Source: Cupriavidus nantongensis (GTDB lineage Bacteria; Pseudomonadota; Gammaproteobacteria; Burkholderiales; Burkholderiaceae). From it: a DNA stretch of 64,000 nucleotides. Shown here piece after piece: positions 1 to 7,894 of this stretch. The notes beneath the pieces are model-generated. The model did no database searches, had not been told where the DNA came from, and saw nothing but the letters and a program-made list of their open reading frames with translations. Location: assembly GCF_001598055.1 (NCBI RefSeq), contig NZ_CP014844.1, positions 310,001 through 374,000 of the forward strand, given 5' to 3'. The translations under genes and the position numbers were made by a program. Within the stretch, counting starts at the first letter, position 1, and every line of letters starts with the position of its first letter.

Positions 1-776
1 TCGGGCGACCCGCTGGCGAGGTACGGCCGGTTGCTGACCGCCCTGGCCAGCGTGCCCTCCAGGGCCGGCACGCGCGCAAGGACCTGGCCGGAAGTCTTGA
101 TGACCGACGCCACTTTGCCATCGCGGTCAGTGAACGTCTGCGCAAAGCTGGCGAACTGCTCCGGACTGACCGAGACCACGATCACCCCGTCGAAGCTGCC
201 GGCGCGCAGGATGGGGCGGGTGAACTGGATCGACCATTTGCGCGAGACCTTGCCCATTACCGGGTCGCTGATGAACAGCATGTCGCGCCCGCCCGCGTTC
301 TGATGGATCCGGAAATGCTCGCGCCCGCTCAGGTCGATCTTCTGGCCGGGCGCTGGCGGGGCGATGGATGAGTAGATCAGCAGGCCATGCTTGTCGATCA
401 CCGCGACCTGGAACGACAGGTCCACCACCAGGTTCTGCCGCTCGCGCACCATTTCGATGAAACCTGGCTGGCCGGCCAGCCAGCTGGCCCGCAAGTCCAG
501 CAGGAACTCGGACAGCCGCAGGATGCTGGATTTCGAGTACGCGCCGAACGCCTGGGCCTGCGCCTGGGTACGCTTCGCGGCGTCGTGCAGCAACCGGTCC
601 CGCTCGCTCACGAGCTGATACGCCGCGAACGCCCATGTTGCAATCAGCCACGCCGCCGCCGCCATGTTCAACGGGGAAAAGACCGCGCGCAGGCGCTGCA
701 GCGCCTTGCCATAGCGGGTGGTCGCGGGTTCTGGCATCAAATGCGTGTCGCAGCGCGGCGAAGGATTGACGGCCAT
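1..776 (-). CDS. Membrane-anchored sensor protein, N-terminal part (gene runs off left edge)
   Basis: An open frame of 258 codons reads leftward from an ATG at 776 to the window edge without a stop. Residues about 36-56 form one hydrophobic segment, followed by a coiled stretch and an extracytoplasmic PDC/dCache-like region: the pattern DLSGREHFRIHQ at about 148 and the later ISDPVMG and WSIQFTRPI strings are typical of periplasmic sensor domains of diguanylate cyclases, histidine kinases and chemoreceptors. The output domain lies outside the window, so the class cannot be decided; a GGDEF protein is my best guess. A second ATG (737) is an alternative start, and neither has a strong ribosome site. 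Codon use is typical of the host. Confidence 0.75.
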   Translation of the reverse strand, partial: MAVNPSPRCDTHLMPEPATTRYGKALQRLRAVFSPLNMAAAAWLIATWAFAAYQLVSERDRLLHDAAKRTQAQAQAFGAYSKSSILRLSEFLLDLRASWLAGQPGFIEMVRERQNLVVDLSFQVAVIDKHGLLIYSSIAPPAPGQKIDLSGREHFRIHQNAGGRDMLFISDPVMGKVSRKWSIQFTRPILRAGSFDGVIVVSVSPEQFASFAQTFTDRDGKVASVIKTSGQVLARVPALEGTLARAVSNRPYLASGSP

Positions 777-907
777 AGCAGGCTAGTCGAGGTCAGCGAA
801 CCCGACAAGCGGCACGCACTTTAGTCCGGTGCTGACCGCGTGGAGTCAGGGTCGGCGTGCGCCGAAAGCGTCACGCCGTGATCATGCTTCGCTCGGAGGC
901 GGAAGCC

Positions 908-1741
908 TCAATACTCCCTCAACACCCATCCGCTGATCGCTGCGAAGTACTCGCGAAGCCAGGCGTTATATCGAAGGTAGATCGGCGTTCCAGCCCCGAC
1001 TCCGGCGACTTTGCCGAAGCCTGCCTTGCCGGCAATCCGCACCGCACGCCGTACATGGAAATCGCTGGTCACCACCACAATGGGGTCGGTGGCATCGACG
1101 CCCTGCCCCGCCAACAACCGCCGGCTGAACACCAGGTTCTCCTCGGTGCTGGTACTGCGTCCTTCGCGAATCACCCTGTCGGCCGCGATGCCACGCGCAA
1201 CGAGGTAGTCAGCCATGATGTCCGCCTCGACACACTGCAGCCCAAAGTCCTGCCCGCCACTCACGACGACCTTGGCGTCAGGCCACCGCCGCGCCTGCAC
1301 CAGTCCCTGATCCAGTCGCGCAATCAACGTTGGCGACGCCTTGCAGTTTGGGGTGCCCGATCCAAGAATGACGATCGCCTTCACCGGCATCCCCGCGGGT
1401 ACGGAAACGCCCATGCCGCTGCGGATGCCATAAAAGAAAACGCCGACCGTAACCAGCCACATGGCGAACGCCATCCATCCGGCACGCCAAAACCACTGCC
1501 GCCGCCGATCCGCTTTCCGCCAGCGCGCCACGCCATTCCAGCACAACGCGAGCAGCAGGAACGCGATGCCAATGCACGCCGGCAACGTGATGCCGAAGTT
1601 GAATAACCCCATGCTCATCAGTGCGACGGCATCGCCGAGCAGCACGGCGCCAATCAGCGCCAGGCCAAGGCGTATCCAGCGCGTGTCTTGTTTCACTGCG
1701 GGGTTCTCCAGATCGTTGATTGCTGGATTATCCAACGGCAT
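908..1741 (-). CDS. YdcF/ElyC-family (DUF218) membrane protein
   Basis: The 277-residue protein has three or four N-terminal hydrophobic segments and then a DUF218 domain starting near residue 125 (AIVILGSGTPN). Further family signatures are VVVSGGQ and the late VVTSDFHVRRA string. Members of this family (YdcF, SanA, ElyC) act at the cell envelope and ElyC influences peptidoglycan and lipid-carrier metabolism; the substrate of this one is unknown. The ATG at 1741 is preceded by AGGTGG, a good ribosome site. It lies 27 bases behind the SWIM-domain gene on the same strand, so the two may be co-transcribed. A decayed scrap of a second copy sits at 3606-3672. Confidence 0.85.
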   Translation of the reverse strand: MPLDNPAINDLENPAVKQDTRWIRLGLALIGAVLLGDAVALMSMGLFNFGITLPACIGIAFLLLALCWNGVARWRKADRRRQWFWRAGWMAFAMWLVTVGVFFYGIRSGMGVSVPAGMPVKAIVILGSGTPNCKASPTLIARLDQGLVQARRWPDAKVVVSGGQDFGLQCVEADIMADYLVARGIAADRVIREGRSTSTEENLVFSRRLLAGQGVDATDPIVVVTSDFHVRRAVRIAGKAGFGKVAGVGAGTPIYLRYNAWLREYFAAISGWVLREY

Positions 1742-1768
1742 AGACCACCTGATAGAGCGACACCAAGC

Positions 1769-3574
1769 TCAGGACAACTTGTCGAGCAACTTGATGAAGT
1801 TGCGCTTCGCGCGATAGGTGGCGCGGATATCTTCCAGTTCCCTGGCGAACTCGGCACGCTCGCCCAGCTTTGCCCGCAGGCTTCCGATGGTGCGCACGAT
1901 TTCAAATGCCTCGTCATAGCGCGCGCTGCGCGTGCCGCTGTCGGCAGCCACTGGCAGCAGCTGGTGATAGAGGGCAATCGCGTCATGGGGATGCGTTCTG
2001 GCGCGGCATTCCGCCATCCGCGGCCACAACTGCGTCGCGACCGGGCCGCCGATGAAGACGTCCCAGGCCGCATCGTCCTTGTCTTCGGAGAGGAAGAGCT
2101 TGACGAGTTCCGTGCGTGTTGGCTTCTCCCAGTCACGGCGCTTCGATTTTCCGGGCGACTCTTCCTTCTTGACGAGTGCCCACAGATGTTCCAGTGCACG
2201 CTTCCGGATCTCATCATGCCGACCGATGGCCCTGGCAACGCTTATCAGCGTAGGGAACGAGTCTGCCGTTGGATCCATCTCGAAGCGACGCCAGGCGAGC
2301 ATAGCGGCCTCGTCGAAATCGCCGCGACGCAGATATCCGTCGACGCAAAAGTCAAGCAGGCGCGGGTCGACGTGACTGGCCGGTTCACGAAGACCTCGCT
2401 CGGCCCACGCGAGGCCGTCGTCCGGACGGCCGTGCTTCGCGCAAGCTTCTGCGATCTGGAGAAAGCGGTACGGACTCGAAAGGTCCTTGGAGAGAATCCG
2501 GACCAGTGCATCGATGTCGCCGTCATGCTCTGCCAGGGCTTGCATGGCGTTCTCGAGATACAGTCGACGCGTCTCGAATGACTGGCCAGGGTCTTTGCCC
2601 GGAGCAAGCGGGGCAAGGGCTTCCCAGGCCTCGCTGACGAGTTTGCGATAACAGCTCAACCCGCTATTGCCCAGCGGTTCTGCGTAAGCCGGCAAGACGT
2701 TGTAAAAAGTATCCCATTGCCCTTGCGTCTGCAGGCGGAAAAGCCGCTCCGCAAGCTTCAAAGGGTCGGGCCGGGTCTGCCTGCATGCGTCGAGATGGAC
2801 AGCCGCCAGTTCCAGGATGCCGGGCATCACGCCTCCGCCGGAATCGTCGATCTGCTCAAGGCTCTTCTCCGCGCCGGCAATGGCCAGTTCTGTGAGTTCG
2901 ACGACGTCCGCGGCGTGCGGTCCGGCAAGCCGCTGGCGCAAGGTATCGGCGAGCGACCACAGGCTGTTGCCATATTCGTCAGCCTCGTTCCAGGCCAGCG
3001 GTCGGGCGATGCGCGTTACCTGCTGCACTGCGGTTCTCATACTCGGCAAATCTGACTGCGCTGTACGTGCGGCGAACAGCAACTTGTCGCGTAACGTCCG
3101 ATCAAGCTCGGCGGCCTCCAGCAGCAGATCCTGAAGCGCACTCTTGTCCAGCGTCTCAACGTACTCGCGAATCACCTCGCCGTAGGTCTTTCGCTTCTTG
3201 CGAGGTTTGTCCCGGCTTGTCTCTTCGGCGTGGAACACCTCTTCGCCGGAGTTTTCAAGCCAGGCGAGTGCGACCGCTACCGCGTGTTTGCAGAAGACAC
3301 CTTCATCGCCCACCGGACAGTTGCACGAATAGGCGAGTCCGCCATCGCCAGCGACGGCCAGCTCTACACGGTAACGGTGCGTTCCACGTACGCTGGCGCG
3401 AACCGCGTTTTCACGCTCCTCGAGGCGGGACACGGCACCGTCATGGAAATAGGCCATGCCGCGCTCGAACGATCCGGTATCGGCAAGCGTCTGAACTGCG
3501 GTGAGTGTGAGAGTCTCAGTGAGTGTTGCAGGGGCGGACATGGAAGGAGGCATACCATTGAAGGAGTGCCGCAA
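1769..3574 (-). CDS. SWIM zinc-finger domain protein
   Basis: The protein has 601 residues. Near the N-terminus C84-x-C86-x8-C95-x-H97 (YSCNCPVGDEG then FCKH) is a canonical SWIM zinc-binding motif. The rest is a long alpha-helical region resembling the helical repeats found in bacterial SWIM proteins (LLLEAAELDRTLRDKLL onward). Such proteins are thought to bind DNA or proteins, but no function is established for this type. Start is uncertain: M1, M8 and M12 are all possible. It precedes the YdcF gene on the same strand and sits beside the type VI effector cassette. Nothing in it suggests an effector or immunity role by itself. Confidence 0.8.
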   Translation of the reverse strand: MRHSFNGMPPSMSAPATLTETLTLTAVQTLADTGSFERGMAYFHDGAVSRLEERENAVRASVRGTHRYRVELAVAGDGGLAYSCNCPVGDEGVFCKHAVAVALAWLENSGEEVFHAEETSRDKPRKKRKTYGEVIREYVETLDKSALQDLLLEAAELDRTLRDKLLFAARTAQSDLPSMRTAVQQVTRIARPLAWNEADEYGNSLWSLADTLRQRLAGPHAADVVELTELAIAGAEKSLEQIDDSGGGVMPGILELAAVHLDACRQTRPDPLKLAERLFRLQTQGQWDTFYNVLPAYAEPLGNSGLSCYRKLVSEAWEALAPLAPGKDPGQSFETRRLYLENAMQALAEHDGDIDALVRILSKDLSSPYRFLQIAEACAKHGRPDDGLAWAERGLREPASHVDPRLLDFCVDGYLRRGDFDEAAMLAWRRFEMDPTADSFPTLISVARAIGRHDEIRKRALEHLWALVKKEESPGKSKRRDWEKPTRTELVKLFLSEDKDDAAWDVFIGGPVATQLWPRMAECRARTHPHDAIALYHQLLPVAADSGTRSARYDEAFEIVRTIGSLRAKLGERAEFARELEDIRATYRAKRNFIKLLDKLS

Positions 3575-3605
3575 CGGACGGTGGATTGATGCGATGATAC
3601 CTGTC

Positions 3606-3672
3606 CGGGCGCAGCGAATCCCCTGCGCGCAAGCCGCATCACTCGAGGCACATGGAAATCGCTGGTCATCAC
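3606..3672 (-). pseudogene. Scrap of a YdcF/DUF218 gene
   Basis: Read on the minus strand this gives MTSDFHVPRVMRLARRGFA, clearly related to the VTSDFHVRRAVRIAGKAGF segment of the intact YdcF-type gene at 908-1741. Eighteen bases beginning CATGGAAATC are identical between the two sites (about 1055 and 3651). No other part of the domain is present. It lies in the 115-base gap between the SWIM gene and the Tle1 gene. It is probably the residue of a second, more diverged YdcF copy lost by recombination. Confidence 0.65.
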
Positions 3673-3689
3673 CTAAGTCAGCTCGGCAC

Positions 3690-6203
3690 CTAGTCGGCCC
3701 GCTCCTCCATGAACGCCGTAATCGCAGCCATCTCTTCCTCTATCGCCTGTGCCAGGCGAAACTGTCCTGCCAAGTCGTTATAGAGGTCCTGCGATACCGA
3801 CCCGTAACGAGCCGAGCTGCTCAGCGTCCGGTTAAGCGCTTCGGATCGGGAGCGTGTCAGCTTGAGCTGCGGTTCCAGTTCCTTCATCCGCCTTTTCAAT
3901 GCGCTGGCGTCCAGTCCGGCGAGCTGCGGGAAGTTGGCGCGGTAGTCCATGTACTTGTCGTCATAGACCGTCCGCCACCGCAGGTAGCCCCACATCGGCC
4001 AGAGCTCACGGCCGCTGGGCTGCTGCGGCAGCTGGCTGGTGTAGGCCAGATCTTTCAGCGCAGCGTCGACCGATTGGCCCTTGGCTTGGCGTTGACGCTT
4101 GAGGCGGGCGTGTGTCTCCAGCATCGCTTGTTCCTTATCGCTCAATGGCGGTGGCGGCAATACCCACACCTTGGCCGTCATCGGGCCGATCATTACAGGC
4201 GCAGACTCCTTGCGGGCCGCTTTTGCCGCGACCGCATCGAATTTGTCCTGTTGCTTGCGGTACCAGACGTCATCGTCGTCGCCCAATGGCTTGAACCAGG
4301 CGCGGGAGTCATGCACATAGCGGGAGAAGAGGACATCGATGGCAGGTGAGACATCCTTGTTTTCCCATGCTTGCTTGACGTCCTTCCAGCTATCGAACTT
4401 GATGCGGATTGCTCTCTTGCCCTGAGAGAACACGGTGGCGCCTTGCACGGCTCCCGATGGCGGAAGCCACGCGATCGGTCCTCCGGGCGCTTCGGGGACC
4501 GCCGCATGTACGGCCGGGCTTGTGACCTGGCCAGCGACGGCGGAGACCACGGAAGCCCCGGTCGAGGCCACGGCCTCGGCAATCCATTTCGCGCCTTTTA
4601 TCAGCCAGTCGGTGTAATGGCCGCTGATCCAGTCCGGCACGGGGTTTTCGTAGTGGACGTAGCGTTGGACCCATTTCAACTCCTCGGCCAGTTCGGCATC
4701 GGCCTTGACCAGATCCATGCGGTCGTTCGCGGGTGCGCGTTGGACGCTCGGCATGCTTGCCACCTTGCCAAGGTGGAGATGACGCCAGCGCAGGAAGTAG
4801 CCGTAGTGGTTTCGGATCAGTTCCGGGGTTGTGGTGGGGGCAGTGCTGGAGATGGTGGCGTCGCGGTAGGCGTTGAAGGCGGTGATAAGTTCGGGGTGGA
4901 CCCGAAACTGTTTTCTCAACTCGGCTTGGGCGGATGCCGGACTCATTAGCGGCACGCCGGCAATCACGGCCTCACGATACATATGGGCCAGCGGGATCTG
5001 AGACAGTTTTGTGCTGTCGTCTGGCTTTCCATCATCGCCACACCCGCGGCCCTGTTCACCCGGCTCATAACCACCTCCGACATCGGAGTGCACACCTGGG
5101 TAAACGAATTCCTCCACATTGCTGCCGTGGGCGCTATCGAGAGGAAAAGAGCCGCGCACTTCATGGCTGGATACCAGATGCACGCAGCGCTTGACCAAGT
5201 CCGGGCCCGGAATGCGCAACCAGCGCTTTTGCGCCCAGGCGCCATGCCCGGTGACCATGGTTTCCATCATGCTCTGCGCGATGCCGGCCGAGGCCACGGT
5301 ATCGAACAGTCCCAAGAAATCGACCTGGACAGGAATGCCGCACAGGCTGAGCTTTTCGCCGTTGGCATCGCAGGCATCGCGCAGCCAGTTGCAGAACACC
5401 CTTGCCTGCGCGGCGCCTCGCGAGAAACCGAAGACATGCAGGTGGATTCGCTTGATGATCGGCTTGCGGTCTCTGGGCAGGTTGCCTAGCGCTTTGGCCA
5501 ACGCTGTCTTGCGCTCATTGAGCACACCACGACGGCCCTTGGTATTGACCTCGCGCCAGTTGGTACGAGCCACGGCGGTTAGCGATGCGAGCGTGCCGAC
5601 GCGTGCGCGCAGGTCTCGATCAAACTCGCCTTTGGCGCGGTATTTGCCGTTCAGTTGGCTTTCGATGGTGGCGGTGCTGCCCAGGTTTGGGATCTGGATT
5701 TCTGGGGCGCTTATGTCGGCGCTCATCTGCTTGACGAGGTCGCGGTCCCCGAACCGATCGGTTAATGGAACATCATGATAGTGGGCGTGCAGGTGATTGT
5801 GCATTTGAAGCAAGGCCCAATTGATCCTAGCCTCTCCACCCCAACCTGCGGCGGCTCCAGCTACTGCCTGGATCCCGATGCCGAGATCACCTATCGCCTG
5901 GTAGAACGGGCTGCCCACACCAGCGACATAGCTTCGAAAACGATACCGCTTCAACTCAATCTCTCTTATCTCAACATCGAACAAGTCAAAGAGCCTGGCG
6001 ACGTTGCTTTGAGCGCTGCGTGGCCGGTCGTTGTCCGCGTTGTTGCGGGTGCCGTCAAAGAAAAAGCCGAAGTGCAAATCCTCCTTGCATGGCGGCGTCA
6101 TGTTGAGATGAACGTCCTGTCCTGCTAGTTTGCGCAGCTTCTCTGGCGGCGCCAACTTGAAGGGGTTGTTCGGGCACTGTGGCGCAGACTTGACTGTGGT
6201 CAT
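3690..6203 (-). CDS. Tle1-type T6SS phospholipase effector (DUF2235)
   Basis: The 837-residue protein opens with a short N-terminal tail and then the DUF2235/Tle1 alpha/beta-hydrolase domain: FGFFFDGTRNN at 45-55, the nucleophile elbow GFSRG at 259-263 (Ser261), DFLGLFDTVASAG near 295-307 and the VHSDVGGGY string at 371-379 supplying the usual Asp/His region. Known Tle1 proteins are phospholipases delivered into the periplasm of rival cells by the type VI system. The C-terminal half (about 450-837) is the less conserved membrane-binding or specificity part. No signal peptide is present, as expected for VgrG-borne cargo. It is the last gene of the vgrG cassette, 67 bases behind the DUF3304 lipoprotein gene. 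The final 20 residues are also found as a scrap at 12.4 kb. Confidence 0.9.
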   Translation of the reverse strand: MTTVKSAPQCPNNPFKLAPPEKLRKLAGQDVHLNMTPPCKEDLHFGFFFDGTRNNADNDRPRSAQSNVARLFDLFDVEIREIELKRYRFRSYVAGVGSPFYQAIGDLGIGIQAVAGAAAGWGGEARINWALLQMHNHLHAHYHDVPLTDRFGDRDLVKQMSADISAPEIQIPNLGSTATIESQLNGKYRAKGEFDRDLRARVGTLASLTAVARTNWREVNTKGRRGVLNERKTALAKALGNLPRDRKPIIKRIHLHVFGFSRGAAQARVFCNWLRDACDANGEKLSLCGIPVQVDFLGLFDTVASAGIAQSMMETMVTGHGAWAQKRWLRIPGPDLVKRCVHLVSSHEVRGSFPLDSAHGSNVEEFVYPGVHSDVGGGYEPGEQGRGCGDDGKPDDSTKLSQIPLAHMYREAVIAGVPLMSPASAQAELRKQFRVHPELITAFNAYRDATISSTAPTTTPELIRNHYGYFLRWRHLHLGKVASMPSVQRAPANDRMDLVKADAELAEELKWVQRYVHYENPVPDWISGHYTDWLIKGAKWIAEAVASTGASVVSAVAGQVTSPAVHAAVPEAPGGPIAWLPPSGAVQGATVFSQGKRAIRIKFDSWKDVKQAWENKDVSPAIDVLFSRYVHDSRAWFKPLGDDDDVWYRKQQDKFDAVAAKAARKESAPVMIGPMTAKVWVLPPPPLSDKEQAMLETHARLKRQRQAKGQSVDAALKDLAYTSQLPQQPSGRELWPMWGYLRWRTVYDDKYMDYRANFPQLAGLDASALKRRMKELEPQLKLTRSRSEALNRTLSSSARYGSVSQDLYNDLAGQFRLAQAIEEEMAAITAFMEERAD

Positions 6204-6270
6204 GGATCGTCATCTGGCGGAACTGACAACTAAAGGTTCAAATCTCTCAAAACAAGACTGATTACTCACG

Positions 6271-6846
6271 CTATTTAGTCTGTTGAGAATTTTCAGGAGG
6301 GTCACGTAATTCTGGGCGATAGCACAGCCGCCGGTCTTTTGGAGCGCGGCGCTTAAGGCAAGCTTCCTTTGGATCTGGCAAATCGTATGGATCTCCTTCG
6401 AAGCCAGGCAAACCCCGCGTAAGGTAAAGTTTGACCTCCTGGTTCGGATAGAACGCGACATAGAAGTACGCGCCTCCCTGTGGCGGGTACTTTTCGACGG
6501 GAACGTCCTTCTTGTAGAGCGCCTTCTCATCTTTCTCGAATAGCTCATCGTCGCTCCATTCGATCGTGACCTTGAAGTTGGGGTCCCATTGTTTCGGCAC
6601 GGATATCCCCCCAGTCCAGCTCGTGCCACCCGCGTTCGCCACCATCCCACCAGCCCATTGACCATTGACGTACACCACACCGATCGGAACGTCGGTGTAG
6701 TTCAGCACGCCGATCTGGCCGCCGAGCGTGTCGTCGTCTTCGACGGCGACCTGCGGCGCTTCAGCCTTGCTGCATGCAGCAAGGCCCAGAAACGCTGCGG
6801 TCAGAATTACAACAATGGAGCCTCTGATCATTCTTGTAATCATCAT
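6271..6846 (-). CDS. DUF3304-type lipoprotein, probable immunity protein for the Tle1 effector
   Basis: The 191-residue protein begins with a lipoprotein signal (FLGLAAC, acylated Cys near residue 25). The body has the NYTDVPIGVVYVNGQWAGG region typical of DUF3304 proteins, followed by IEWSDDELFEK and a Cys-containing tail. DUF3304 lipoproteins frequently flank Tle-type lipases in Burkholderiaceae. Tle1 immunity proteins (Tli1) are generally periplasmic lipoproteins, so an immunity role is a reasonable inference, not shown by the sequence. It sits between the adaptor and the effector gene in the same transcription unit. Confidence 0.75.
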   Translation of the reverse strand: MMITRMIRGSIVVILTAAFLGLAACSKAEAPQVAVEDDDTLGGQIGVLNYTDVPIGVVYVNGQWAGGMVANAGGTSWTGGISVPKQWDPNFKVTIEWSDDELFEKDEKALYKKDVPVEKYPPQGGAYFYVAFYPNQEVKLYLTRGLPGFEGDPYDLPDPKEACLKRRAPKDRRLCYRPELRDPPENSQQTK

Positions 6847-6859
6847 GGGTTATTCCGTA

Positions 6860-6997
6860 TTAGGTCGTACATAGCTCATGGTGCCAACTTGCCTTGATCG
6901 CGATGATGCACCCTGCGATCGGCAACGCCAATGCCATCGCAACAACGATAACCACCACGCCCCCCATTTCGCCAGCGCCATCACGCCCCACCGCCAT
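6860..6997 (-). CDS. Tiny single-pass membrane protein between adaptor and immunity genes
   Basis: A 45-codon frame starts with an ATG inside the end of the DUF4123 gene and stops 13 bases before the lipoprotein start. Residues about 12-36 (GGVVVIVVAMALALPIAG and following) form one strongly hydrophobic helix, with a short charged tail KASWHHELCTT. Placement and overlap suggest translational coupling, but there is no clear ribosome site and a second frame (6850-7062) is also open here. I recognise no family. It could be chance, or a membrane partner of the effector cassette. Confidence 0.4.
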   Translation of the reverse strand: MAVGRDGAGEMGGVVVIVVAMALALPIAGCIIAIKASWHHELCTT

Positions 6998-7874
6998 CGC
7001 CAAGCGCCGAGAGCAAGTATTCCCGCAACGCCAGATCCGATTGGCGCGACTTCCCAAGCCATTGCAGAAACTCCGGCGCCTCCAGACTTGCCTCCCCCTT
7101 CGCCATTGCATAAAGCGCAAGCAGCGCGATATCCAGCGCTGATTCAATCCGATACATCCTCGCCACCTCACACGCCCGCGCGACGAGGCGATACGCTTTG
7201 GTCTTCCCAATATCGGGCAGGAGCGTCTCCCGGTACATCATGTCCAGCACAGCATCTGGCATCGCCGCATCGACCATACGGTCCAGCTCTTCCTGAGACA
7301 GCATCAGCGGCTCGTCCCGGTATGCCTCAGGTTCGGCCCTTGGCTCGGTGAGCGCCAGCATGTCCAGCGCACCTTGGCGATTTACAAGGTGCCACTGCAC
7401 AAGAGGCGCAGTCAGTCGATTCCATCCTTCCAGGCTCAAGACCACAGGCAGTGCCGACAGTACGCGCGTATCCGCAAATCGCAGCAGATAGTGCGTGTCG
7501 TCGTCCGCGATGACCGGCTGCAGGCAGGGCTGCCACAGCTCAGCCAGGCGCTCGGCGGACTGCCATGAAGCGACGAAGCTCAGCATCGGCCGCCCCAGGC
7601 AGTGCGTACCCAGCGCTGCCAGCAAGTCGCGCCGTTCGACGCTGGCCATGCCGTCAAGCGGCAACAGGTAAGGCGCCGCCGGCAACAGTTCACGCAGCGC
7701 GCCGGTATCGCCGTACAGCGGATAGCGCTGGACCGGTGCCGCGAAGGGCTTGCCCTCATGGTCAAAAACCCCATCGACCAGAGCCGACCAGTGGACGTCC
7801 GGCGCACCGTCGATGCGCTGTAACAGCCCATCCAGCCATATCCCGGGATCGCGCGACTCGACTGCGTAATACAT
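6981..7874 (-). CDS. DUF4123 T6SS effector-loading adaptor (Tap/Tec type)
   Basis: With the ATG at 7874 (preceded by GGAGCTCTT) the protein has 297 residues. The N-terminal half (AVESRDPGIWLDGLLQRI, LPAAPYLLPLD, LRFADTRVLSALP) matches the DUF4123 adaptor fold, which chaperones cargo effectors and mounts them on the VgrG tip. The C-terminal part is helical and probably effector-specific. The open frame extends to 8045 but that would overlap vgrG deeply. It begins 20 bases after the vgrG stop and is followed by the effector module. This is the standard vgrG-adaptor-cargo order. Confidence 0.88.
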   Translation of the reverse strand: MYYAVESRDPGIWLDGLLQRIDGAPDVHWSALVDGVFDHEGKPFAAPVQRYPLYGDTGALRELLPAAPYLLPLDGMASVERRDLLAALGTHCLGRPMLSFVASWQSAERLAELWQPCLQPVIADDDTHYLLRFADTRVLSALPVVLSLEGWNRLTAPLVQWHLVNRQGALDMLALTEPRAEPEAYRDEPLMLSQEELDRMVDAAMPDAVLDMMYRETLLPDIGKTKAYRLVARACEVARMYRIESALDIALLALYAMAKGEASLEAPEFLQWLGKSRQSDLALREYLLSALGDGGGA

Positions 7875-7894
7875 AAGAGCTCCGGCAATGGCTT

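Noticed and set aside
127..651. A 174-residue frame on the minus strand
   Set aside because: It is a shadow of the sensor gene read in another frame; the sensor frame has a membrane helix and Cache-like strings, this one is Arg/Pro noise.
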